This document shows positions 54,987-62,445 of a stretch of DNA of 64,000 bases, in pieces. Made by a program: the position numbers and the translations under genes. Below the pieces are notes generated by a model that did no database searches, was not told the DNA's origin, and worked only from the letters and a program-made list of their open reading frames with translations. Position 1 is the stretch's first letter. Each line of letters begins with the position of its first letter. The stretch is taken from contig NZ_CP109055.1 of the NCBI RefSeq assembly GCF_035975855.1, positions 4,588,001 to 4,652,000 on the forward strand, in the 5' to 3' direction. Origin of the DNA: Streptomyces sp. NBC_01304. GTDB lineage: Bacteria; Actinomycetota; Actinomycetes; Streptomycetales; Streptomycetaceae.

Positions 54987-56449
54987 GCCGCCGCCGACCC
55001 GGTGACGGGTCCCAGCCCTACTCCGTGCCCGTTCCCAAGGGCTATCGCGTCGGCGACTGGGAGGTGCGCGAACCCTTGGCCTCCGGGGCCTTCGGGAGCG
55101 TGTACGCGGCCCGGCGCCGCACGGCCGGCGCCGCCGCACCCGCCGACGCGGAGCTGCCGGGGCCGGTCGCCCTGAAGTTCCTGCCGACCGGCACCCACAC
55201 CCCGCGCCAGCTGCACCACCTGCGGGAACTCGCCGAGCGCGAGGTCGAGTTGCTGAGCAGGCTGCAAGCTCCCCGGCTGATCCGGATGTACGAGGCCCTC
55301 ACGGTCGACGACCCGGAACACCCCGAACTCGACGGCGCCACCGTCCTCGTCCTGGAGCAGGCCGAGGAATCCCTCGACGCGCTCCTCGCCCGGTCCCCGA
55401 AGCCGGCAGCCGGCCCCGCGCTGCTCGCCCAGATCTGCGAGGGCCTGTACCAGCTGCACCACGCCGGCTGGGTGCACGGCGACCTCAAACCCGCCAACGT
55501 ACTGCTGATGAAGGACGGTTCGGCCCGCCTCGCCGACTTCAACATGGCAGCGGAGATGGAGGGCACCCACGCCTACTCCCCCGCCTTCTCCACGCCCGAC
55601 TACACCCCACCCGAACTCCTCTGGTCGGAGATCGGCGAACGCGGCCAGCAGATCCGGCCCACCGCCGACATCTGGGCCTTCGGCGTACTCGCCCATGTCA
55701 CCCTCACCGGCTCCCTTCCGCTGCCCGGAGCCACGCCGTCGGCCCGCCGGGAGGCGGCGGTGCGCCATGCGCGCGGCCTCGAGGAGCTGCGCCTGTCGCC
55801 TGAACTCACCGGCGTCTGGCGGGAGATCGTCACGGACTGCCTGTCCCGCACCCACGCCGAGCGCGCGCCGCACGACACGGCATCGCTGCTCCGCCGGGTG
55901 GAGGCCGCGGCGGGCGCCGCCCCGTCTCCCCGGCTGCGGCCGGCGCGACCGCTCGCACGCAACCGGTGGGTGTGGGCCACCAGCGCGGCGCTGGTCGCGG
56001 GGGTGACGGCGCTCGCCTTCTCGCTGGGCGGCGGCGGTCCGGAGGGCTCCGGGGGCAAGGACCCGGTCGGGGCCAACCCGGTCAACGACAAACCGCCCGG
56101 CAACAAACCGCCTGGCAACAAACCGGAGTTGTCGGGCTTCGACCGGTGCGTCAAGGGCAGCGTCTGCTTCTTCACGGAGAAGGACGGCAAGGGCGACATG
56201 TGCGCCTGGGAAGGTGACGACATCGACTGGATCAAGGGTGAGAACAACTGCAGCTGGACCACCACCAGGGAGGTCCGGTCGGCCATCAACAACGGAATCG
56301 ACACCAGCGGAGGCGAGGAGTACGTGGCTGTCGCGTACTTCGCCGAGCCGGAACTGCGCGAGCGCCTGGGCTGCGTCGACGTCGGCGCCAAGGTGAACTT
56401 CCCCGAGCCGGTGCGGCCGAAGTCCCACCGCTGGTACGAGAAGTGCTGA
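54983..56449 (+). CDS. Membrane Ser/Thr kinase, atypical, with extracellular peptidase-inhibitor-I36-like domain
   Basis: 488 aa from ATG 54983. Kinase domain: Gly-loop LASGAFGSVYAAR, Lys65 in VALKFLP, the catalytic loop as HGDLKPANVLL (Asp167; HGD not HRD) and the metal motif as DFN (185-187) instead of DFG; TPDYTPPELLWSE and ADIWAFGVL follow. One helix at about 328-349 (VWATSAALVAGVTALAFSL), a Gly/Asn/Pro linker, then an I36-like domain with six Cys (CVKGSVCFF, MCAWEGDDIDW, NNCSWTTTREVRSAINNG, GCVDVG). Probably active but structurally unusual. Coupled to the FHA gene. A paralogue lies at 60025-61419. Confidence 0.88.
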   Translation: MSRRRPGDGSQPYSVPVPKGYRVGDWEVREPLASGAFGSVYAARRRTAGAAAPADAELPGPVALKFLPTGTHTPRQLHHLRELAEREVELLSRLQAPRLIRMYEALTVDDPEHPELDGATVLVLEQAEESLDALLARSPKPAAGPALLAQICEGLYQLHHAGWVHGDLKPANVLLMKDGSARLADFNMAAEMEGTHAYSPAFSTPDYTPPELLWSEIGERGQQIRPTADIWAFGVLAHVTLTGSLPLPGATPSARREAAVRHARGLEELRLSPELTGVWREIVTDCLSRTHAERAPHDTASLLRRVEAAAGAAPSPRLRPARPLARNRWVWATSAALVAGVTALAFSLGGGGPEGSGGKDPVGANPVNDKPPGNKPPGNKPELSGFDRCVKGSVCFFTEKDGKGDMCAWEGDDIDWIKGENNCSWTTTREVRSAINNGIDTSGGEEYVAVAYFAEPELRERLGCVDVGAKVNFPEPVRPKSHRWYEKC

Positions 56450-56477
56450 CCCGCCGGTACGAGAAGTGCTGACCCGC
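56433..56477. repeat. 22-bp tandem duplication at the end of the kinase gene
   Basis: GGTACGAGAAGTGCTGACCC plus GC at 56433-56454 recurs at 56456-56477, duplicating the last codons and the stop of the kinase gene. Similar in kind to the 26-bp repeat at the histidine kinase stop (6991). Confidence 0.9.
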
Positions 56478-56483
56478 TGAGCC

Positions 56484-56514
56484 CTGCGGCCCGCCGGCGT
56501 GGGGCGGGCCGCAG
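56484..56514 (+). terminator. Hairpin after the FHA-kinase pair
   Basis: CTGCGGCCCGCC (56484-56495), loop GGCGTGG, GGCGGGCCGCAG (56503-56514): perfect 12-bp stem, 35 bp past the stop. Confidence 0.82.
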
Positions 56515-56632
56515 CCAGCCGCTTAACCCACGGCAACTCCTCGAATACGTCGGAGAGTTGACGGCCGTCGTCGCGAGAGCGATCAACGGCTTCACGAGAC
56601 GGGGGTCGCCCGCGCTGGGTAGGTTCCGATGC

Positions 56633-58210
56633 GTGACTGAGGATCTTGGGCGTGTGCTCGCCGGACGGTACCGGCTGTCCGGAGTGTTGGGCCGGGGCGG
56701 CATGGGAACGGTCTGGCGCGCCTACGACGAGCAGCTCGGCCGTGAGGTGGCGGTCAAGGAACTCCGCCTCCCCGACGAACTCGACGCCGCCCAGCGGGAG
56801 TCCTGGATCGCGCGCGTGGACCGTGAAGCGCGCGCCGCCGCCCGGCTGAAGCACCCGGGTGTCATCACCGTCCACGACCGGATAACCACCGCCGACGGCC
56901 GCCCGTGGATCGTGATGGAACTGGTCCACGGCCGTTCCCTGGACGATCTGCTGAGGGCGGAAGGTCCGCTCACCCCCGAGGCGGCCGCCCGTATCGGCCT
57001 GCACATCCTCACCGCTCTCCGCGCCACCCACAGCCTGGGCATCACGCACCGCGACATCAAGCCCTCCAACGTGCTGCTCGAAGGTGACCGCGTCGTCCTC
57101 ACCGACTTCGGGATAGCCGCCGTCGAGGGCGACGTGACCCTGACGAGCTCCGGCGCGATCATGGGCACCCCCGCCTATATGGCTCCCGAGCAGGTACGCG
57201 GCCGTCCCGCGACCGCCGAATCCGACCTGTGGTCCTTGGGCGCGACGCTGTTCCACGCCACGGAAGGCCAACCGCCCTTCAACGCCACCAGCGTGGGAGC
57301 GCTCTTCGTCGCCGTAGCCACCGAGGACCCGGCACCCGCCGTGCATGCCGGTCCGCTCACCCCCGTACTGCAGGGCCTGCTCCGCAAGGATCCGGCGCAA
57401 CGCCTGACCGCCGACGCGGCCCATGCTCTCCTCGCCGAACTCGCCCGCGACACGGCGCACCTGTCGGGCCCGCCCCAACTGCCCGCCGAGCCACCGACGA
57501 TGGCCCTGTCGGCGGCAGATTCGCCGGCAGCCCGGCCCACGCGACAGGCAACCGTGCCGAGCGACGGCATCCAGTGGCCGGCAGCGGGGCTCCCGCCGGC
57601 GCCCACCGTTTCACCCCGCACCGCATCCGGACCGACCGGCCGGGCGCGCATGTACCTCCTGGTGGGCCTGGCCGCGGCCACCGTGACGGCCCTCGTCGCC
57701 GTCGCCGCGATGCAGCCGTGGCGGGATTCCCCGACGGACACCAACGCCGGTGCCGACGGCGGAAAGACGTCGGCGCCCGCGACACAGGCGCCCACCGAAC
57801 CCACGCCCTCGCAAACCACCCCCTCGGGTTCCGATGCCGGCTCCGACCCCACGGAGACGGACGCGCCGGAACCCACGCACGAACCGCTCGACCGCAAGGC
57901 CATCAACCGCATCTTCAAGATCTACATGGACGGCCTCGCCGACCAGGACATGACGGCCCTGCGCAGCGGAACCTGCCCCCGCTACCGCTCGGGACTGCTC
58001 GGGTTCGCGCTCAACGACTACTACGTCTACGACTGGGAGCTCCTGCCGTACGACATCCCCGAAGGCGCGGACGAACTCAGCGTGGAAGCGCGGATCACCC
58101 AGCAGGACATCAACACCGGCAAGCCCGCGGGTGACGTCCTCAACCAGTGGATCATCGAACGTGACGCGGACGGCGACTACTGGGTCTGCGGCTGGCTCAA
58201 CGAGAAGTGA
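56633..58210 (+). CDS. PknB-type membrane Ser/Thr kinase
   Basis: 525 aa from GTG 56633. Canonical kinase motifs: LGRGGMGTVWRAYD, VAVKELRLP, HRDIKPSNVLL, LTDFGIAAVEGD and GTPAYMAPEQVRG. A Pro/Ala/Thr linker leads to one helix at about 340-360 (MYLLVGLAAATVTALVAVAA), a Ser/Thr/Pro/Asp stalk and an extracellular domain of about 110 residues (RKAINRIFKIYMDGLADQDM, LRSGTCPRYRSGLLGFALND, YWVCGWLNEK) that is not a PASTA domain. Not coupled to the flanking atypical kinases, but part of the same cluster. Confidence 0.92.
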   Translation: MTEDLGRVLAGRYRLSGVLGRGGMGTVWRAYDEQLGREVAVKELRLPDELDAAQRESWIARVDREARAAARLKHPGVITVHDRITTADGRPWIVMELVHGRSLDDLLRAEGPLTPEAAARIGLHILTALRATHSLGITHRDIKPSNVLLEGDRVVLTDFGIAAVEGDVTLTSSGAIMGTPAYMAPEQVRGRPATAESDLWSLGATLFHATEGQPPFNATSVGALFVAVATEDPAPAVHAGPLTPVLQGLLRKDPAQRLTADAAHALLAELARDTAHLSGPPQLPAEPPTMALSAADSPAARPTRQATVPSDGIQWPAAGLPPAPTVSPRTASGPTGRARMYLLVGLAAATVTALVAVAAMQPWRDSPTDTNAGADGGKTSAPATQAPTEPTPSQTTPSGSDAGSDPTETDAPEPTHEPLDRKAINRIFKIYMDGLADQDMTALRSGTCPRYRSGLLGFALNDYYVYDWELLPYDIPEGADELSVEARITQQDINTGKPAGDVLNQWIIERDADGDYWVCGWLNEK

Positions 58211-58346
58211 ACGGCACCTGCCGGTTCCACCTTGCCCTCTGACGTCGGCCCTCTGACGTACGAGTACGTGACAACGGCTGCCCTGCGCGACGGTGAGCGG
58301 ACCTCACCCGCGCCGGGCTCCGCCCCGGCCCTGCGAAAGGGAACCG

Positions 58347-59273
58347 TTGCCGCGCCACTCGAAGCACCTCAAGCGCCTTGGGCACCTTGGCCGCCTTGGC
58401 CGCATACGTACGACGATGCTCGCCTGCCTGGCCGCCCTGGCGCTGGGAGCCACCACGGCCTCCGCCGCCGGCGAGGCCCAGGACAGCCAGGCCGCCCAGC
58501 CCTTGGCCAAGCCCGCGTTCCAGATGCCTTTCCCCTGCCAGACCCAGTGGCGGCTCGACACCTACGACGCCGGACACGACCCCGCCCTCGACATCGTGGT
58601 GAAGGGCAACACCGGGTCCGACGGCCTGCCGGTACAGGCATCCGCCGAGGGCACGGTCTCCGCGACTTACGTGGACGAGGGCTCCGGGAACACCATCCAG
58701 ATCAAGCACGCGGGCGGCTGGTTCACGGCGTACTACCACCTCAAGGACGCCCCCGACACGTACGTCAAGAAGGGCGACAAGGTCCTGGCCTCGACCCGGA
58801 TCGGCCGGATCGGCGCCTCGGGCGACGGCGCGGACTGGGCCCATCTCCACTACGAACAGCGGTACTTGGCCAGCGGCGACTTCACCGACGAGCGTCACCG
58901 CAAACCGGTCCACTTCAACGGCGTCGAGTACACGGGCGTCGGCAACACCTGGCCGAGCGTGACCAGCGCCAACTGCTCCGACTCCGGCGCCTGGAAGGAC
59001 TGCCCGGCGGGCTCGGTCTGCTTCTACTCCGGCACCGACGGAACCGGCAGCGTATGCCGCACCGACGAGGACGACCCGAACAGCGCCTGCGGCCTGCGCA
59101 AGTCCTTCTTCAACAACGGCAACGTCCAGGAGGGCTACGACCACGTCCAGGTGACCTTCAAGGAGGGCGGCAGCACCTGCCTGCACCGGGGTTGGGACGA
59201 GGGCCGGGGGAACTTCGCGTCGGGCGGCCGGACCATCGACTCGGTGCGGTGGCGGGGCGAATGCGCGGCCTGA
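58347..59273 (+). CDS. Secreted M23-like metallopeptidase with I36-like C-terminal domain
   Basis: 308 aa from TTG 58347 (AAAGGGA 6 nt upstream); a GTG at 58293 would add 18 residues. Signal peptide with [16 protein letters not shown]. The LytM/M23 domain has GHDPALDIV (metal His and Asp), HAGGWFTAYYHLKDAP and WAHLHYE (HxH). The last 105 residues form an I36-like Cys-rich domain: DCPAGSVCFYSGTDGTGSVC, ACGLRKSFFNNG, TIDSVRWRGEC. M23 enzymes cut peptidoglycan cross-links. The same type of Cys-rich domain is found on the two atypical kinases, so the three may see a common ligand. Confidence 0.82.
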   Translation: MPRHSKHLKRLGHLGRLGRIRTTMLACLAALALGATTASAAGEAQDSQAAQPLAKPAFQMPFPCQTQWRLDTYDAGHDPALDIVVKGNTGSDGLPVQASAEGTVSATYVDEGSGNTIQIKHAGGWFTAYYHLKDAPDTYVKKGDKVLASTRIGRIGASGDGADWAHLHYEQRYLASGDFTDERHRKPVHFNGVEYTGVGNTWPSVTSANCSDSGAWKDCPAGSVCFYSGTDGTGSVCRTDEDDPNSACGLRKSFFNNGNVQEGYDHVQVTFKEGGSTCLHRGWDEGRGNFASGGRTIDSVRWRGECAA

Positions 59274-59413
59274 GCTGGGGCTTCTCCGACGCGGACCGTC
59301 GCCCCTCTGATGTACGAGGTACCGCGGCCCCGACGTCGCGGCCAAGGTGGGCGTACGGCGCCAGGTGAACGGCGCAGTGACAGTAGGACTTACTCAGGGG
59401 GAGAGACACAACC

Positions 59414-59929
59414 ATGCGCGGCAAACGCTCACTTCTCAGCACCATCGGCGCCCTGACCTTCACGCTGGGGGCCGTCTTCGCCACCGGCTCGGCCCAGGCG
59501 GCGGCGCCGGCTGATCAGGGGACATCCGGCAAGGTCATGACGTTGCCGGCTGCACCGGAAGGCGCACGGGCCCTGTCCACCCAGGGGGCCGCCGCGGCCT
59601 CCCCCGGGGTCTCGCCGTGGGCCCCGTCCGAGCACGTGAAGCCCGGCGGCAGCTTCAAGTGCGTCAGTGGGGACTTCTGCGCTGCCGTATGGGACTACTC
59701 GGCAGCAAAGTGGGAGGTATTCCATCTCAACGCCTGCCACACCTACAGCCTGTCAGACTGGGAGAACGGCGGGTACTACTGGAACTGGCAGATCAACACC
59801 GAAGGCCGTGAGACCGCGTACTTCTACAACGGGAGCGGCACCCGGGTGAAGGAAGCTCCGATCGACTACAGCACGGCCGGGAAGCCGTACAACTGGACTC
59901 CCATCTACAAGATCAGCAACTGCGCCTGA
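59414..59929 (+). CDS. Small secreted protein with Cys-rich C-terminus
   Basis: 171 aa. Signal peptide about 1-29 (LTFTLGAVFATGSAQA), a Pro/Ala-rich linker, then a domain with FKCVSGDFCAAVWDYSAAKW, VFHLNACHTYSLSDWENG, YYWNWQINTEGRETAYFY and IYKISNC. Cys spacing and the xGxFC start resemble the I36-like domains nearby, though without acidic EGDD. Likely a wall- or protein-binding secreted factor of the cluster. Confidence 0.78.
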   Translation: MRGKRSLLSTIGALTFTLGAVFATGSAQAAAPADQGTSGKVMTLPAAPEGARALSTQGAAAASPGVSPWAPSEHVKPGGSFKCVSGDFCAAVWDYSAAKWEVFHLNACHTYSLSDWENGGYYWNWQINTEGRETAYFYNGSGTRVKEAPIDYSTAGKPYNWTPIYKISNCA

Positions 59930-59950
59930 TCAAGGGCAGACAGCCGACGA

Positions 59951-59978
59951 GGGGCCGTCAGTCCGCTGACGGCCCCTT
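59951..59978 (+). terminator. Intrinsic terminator after the small secreted protein
   Basis: GGGGCCGTCAG (59951-59961), loop TCCG, CTGACGGCCCC (59966-59976), then TT: 11-bp perfect stem, 21 bp past the stop. Confidence 0.88.
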
Positions 59979-60024
59979 CGCGTTGCAAGGGCATGCAATC
60001 CATCGACGGCATGGGGGCGGACCA

Positions 60025-61419
60025 GTGAGCGGGCACGCTGTGCCGGTCCCCAAGCGCTATCGGGTGGGCGGCTGGGAGGTGGGCGACCCGATCGCCAGCG
60101 GCGCCTTCGGCAGCGTGTACCGGGCGCGGCGTACCGGCCCGTCCCCCGGCGAGGGAGAGCCCGAGCGGGCGGCCCTCAAGTTCCTGCCGACCGGCACTCA
60201 CACTCCGCGCCAGCTGCGGCACCTGGCCGAACTGGCCGAGCGTGAGGTTGAGTTGCTGTCCCGGCTGCATTCGCCTCGGCTGATCAGAATGTACGAGACC
60301 CTCACGGTCGACGATGTGGAACGCCCTGAGCTCGACGGCGCCACCGTCCTCGTACTGGAAGAGGCGACCGGATCGCTCGACGCCCTCCTCGCCAAGTCGC
60401 CACGCCCCGCGACCGGTCCGGTGCTGCTCGCCCAGATCTGCGAGGGCCTGGAACAACTCCACCGCGCGGGGTGGGTACACGGGGACCTCAAGCCGGCGAA
60501 CGTACTGCTGATGGCGGACGGATCGGCGCGCCTCGCGGACTTCAACATGGCGGCGGAGATGGAGGGCACGCATGCCTATTCACCCGCATTCGCCACGCCG
60601 GACTACACACCGCCCGAGCTGCTGTGGTCCGAGATCGGCGAGCGGGGGATGCAGATCCGGCCGACGGCGGACATATGGGCGTTCGGGGTGCTGGCCCATC
60701 TGGTGCTGACCGGCAGCCACCCGCTGCCCGGCGCGACACCCACCACCCGCAGGCATGCGGCGGTGCAGTTCGCGCTCGGCACGGAGGAGCTGAGGCTGTC
60801 GCCCCAACTCCCCGAAGAGTGGCGGGAGATCATCACGGACTGCCTGTCTCCCAACCACGCCGAACGGGCCACGCACGACACGGAGTCGCTGCTTCGGCGG
60901 GTGGACTCCGCGGCGGGCACCACCCCGTCACCCCAACTACGCTCGGCCCGCCCGCTGCTGCACAACCGCTGGCTCTGGGCCACCGCGGCCGCACTGGTCG
61001 CGGGCGTCACGTCGCTCACCCTCACGCTGGGCGGGGACCCGGAGGGCTCCGGAGGCAAGGACCCGGCCGGAACCCGGCCGGTCGGCATAGACGCAACCAA
61101 AACGGGCTACGACCGGTGTGCCGCAGGAAATGTCTGCTTCTTCACCGAGGCCGACGGCGAGGGCGAGATATGCGCCTGGAACGGCGACGACATCGACTGG
61201 GCAGATGGCGAGATCAGTTGCAGCTGGGCTCATACGAAGAAGAGCCGGTCGGTCTTCAACAACGGGGCCGGGGCCGGCACCGGCGAGGAGTACATCGACG
61301 TGGTCTATTACGCCAAGGCATACCTGCGCGAGCGCCTGGCCTGCGTCGGGAATGGCGCCAAGAGGAATCTCCGCAAGCCGAATCAGCCCCTCTCGCACAG
61401 CTGGGTATACATGTGCTGA
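60025..61419 (+). CDS. Membrane Ser/Thr kinase, atypical, I36-like ectodomain (second copy)
   Basis: 464 aa from GTG 60025. It closely parallels the kinase at 54983: IASGAFGSVYRAR, AALKFLPTGTHTPRQL, HGDLKPANVLLM, ADFNMAAEMEGTHAYSPAF, one helix (LWATAAALVAGVTSLTLTL) and an ectodomain with CAAGNVCFFTEADGEGEICA, WNGDDIDWADGEISCSW and SVFNNG. HGD and DFN are kept in both copies, which argues for selection rather than decay. The FHA gene is not duplicated with it. Start chosen because upstream in-frame codons (from 59983) overlap the terminator region. Confidence 0.88.
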   Translation: MSGHAVPVPKRYRVGGWEVGDPIASGAFGSVYRARRTGPSPGEGEPERAALKFLPTGTHTPRQLRHLAELAEREVELLSRLHSPRLIRMYETLTVDDVERPELDGATVLVLEEATGSLDALLAKSPRPATGPVLLAQICEGLEQLHRAGWVHGDLKPANVLLMADGSARLADFNMAAEMEGTHAYSPAFATPDYTPPELLWSEIGERGMQIRPTADIWAFGVLAHLVLTGSHPLPGATPTTRRHAAVQFALGTEELRLSPQLPEEWREIITDCLSPNHAERATHDTESLLRRVDSAAGTTPSPQLRSARPLLHNRWLWATAAALVAGVTSLTLTLGGDPEGSGGKDPAGTRPVGIDATKTGYDRCAAGNVCFFTEADGEGEICAWNGDDIDWADGEISCSWAHTKKSRSVFNNGAGAGTGEEYIDVVYYAKAYLRERLACVGNGAKRNLRKPNQPLSHSWVYMC

Positions 61420-61555
61420 CCTGCGACTGCCGCTGATCCAGCGCCGACGCCCTCGGACATCCGAGGTACCGAATCACCCCCTCCTCCCCCACAGTGGCAC
61501 GCGCCGCCCAGGGGAGGCGGCACACAGGGGGGAGCAACACAGGGGGACGCCCCGC

Positions 61556-62379
61556 ATGAAGCGATCCATCGCTTCGGTGTGCCTGGTCGCGGCGGCTGTC
61601 ACAGCCGCCGCGACCACGTGCACGCCCGCACACAGCGCGCGCACGACACAGACCGATCCGCAGCGGCAGACCGTGAACACCCGGTCCTGCATGGAGCGTT
61701 ACGGCCATCCGTTGTCAGCTGAGCCCGGCTACCGGTCGGGCACGTCCCGGGACTCGCTGATCCGCTACGACAACGCCCGCACGGCCTGCCGGGGCGGCCG
61801 CGACCTCTCCCCCGCCGAGCTCACCGAGGTCGACCGGGCCGAGGGGACGCTGGTCAAGGCCTGCATGAGGAAGCGCGGCTTCGGGTACTGGCCGGCGCCC
61901 GCGCCGTCACCCGACGACCAGCGGGACTTCCCGTACGTCGTGGACGACATGGCCTGGGCCCGCCGGCACGGGTACCGCGGAGACCGCGTACGCCCGCTCC
62001 ACGAAGGGCTGCCGCGCCGGGGCGGCGGACCGGCTCTACGGCGACTCCCGCAAGTGGTCCGAGGCCGGCACAGCCCTGGAGGACCTGCCCGACCCGGGCA
62101 TCGAGATGCGGGACCAACCCATGCACCGGACCGCCGTGATCAAGTGGGTGCGGTGCATGCGCGCGAAGGGCCACGCTTTCAGGACGCCCGAGGAGGCGCG
62201 CTCCGCTGTCGACCGCCGTCGACAAGGTCCGGCGCTACCGGCAGGACGTGGCGGAGGCCGCGTATCCGGACGAGGTGAGGACTCGGAACCTGATGCGGCT
62301 TCGGGGGCTTGAGCGGGCGAGGGAGGTCGACGGCGAGGTCGGCCCCAACACCTGGGCGGCGCTGCGCAGTTCGACCTGA
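61556..62379 (+). pseudogene. Frameshifted secreted protein gene
   Basis: ATG 61556 with a signal peptide (VCLVAAAVTAAATTCTPAHS) and Cys pairs (RSCMERYGHP, TACRGG, KACMRKRGFGYWPAP). Frame 1 loses sense near 61978. A second frame continues as TAYARSTKGCRAGAADRLYG, GIEMRDQPMHRTAVIKWVRC and EEARSAVDRR; a third, from about 62222, reads DKVRRYRQDVAEAAYPDEVR and ends EVDGEVGPNTWAALRSST at the TGA 62377-62379. Together they make one plausible protein of about 270 aa with a PG-binding-like end (VDGEVGPNTWAAL). Two frameshifts mean either a pseudogene or sequencing errors. Confidence 0.75.
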
Positions 62380-62387
62380 CGCGGAAA

Positions 62388-62428
62388 GGGCTGTGCCCCG
62401 CTTCCCGAGAAGCGGGGCACAGCCCCTT
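62388..62428. terminator. Intrinsic terminator shared by purH and the secreted protein gene
   Basis: GGGCTGTGCCCCGCTTC (62388-62404), loop CCGA, GAAGCGGGGCACAGCCC (62409-62425): perfect 17-bp stem with CTTT on the plus side and TTTCC on the minus side, between convergent stops. Confidence 0.93.
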
Positions 62429-62445
62429 TGCGTACCGGCAGCCAC

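Noticed and set aside
54821..57478. An 885-codon open frame on the minus strand across two kinase genes.
   Set aside because: It mirrors codon bias of the plus-strand kinases and has no recognisable protein features.
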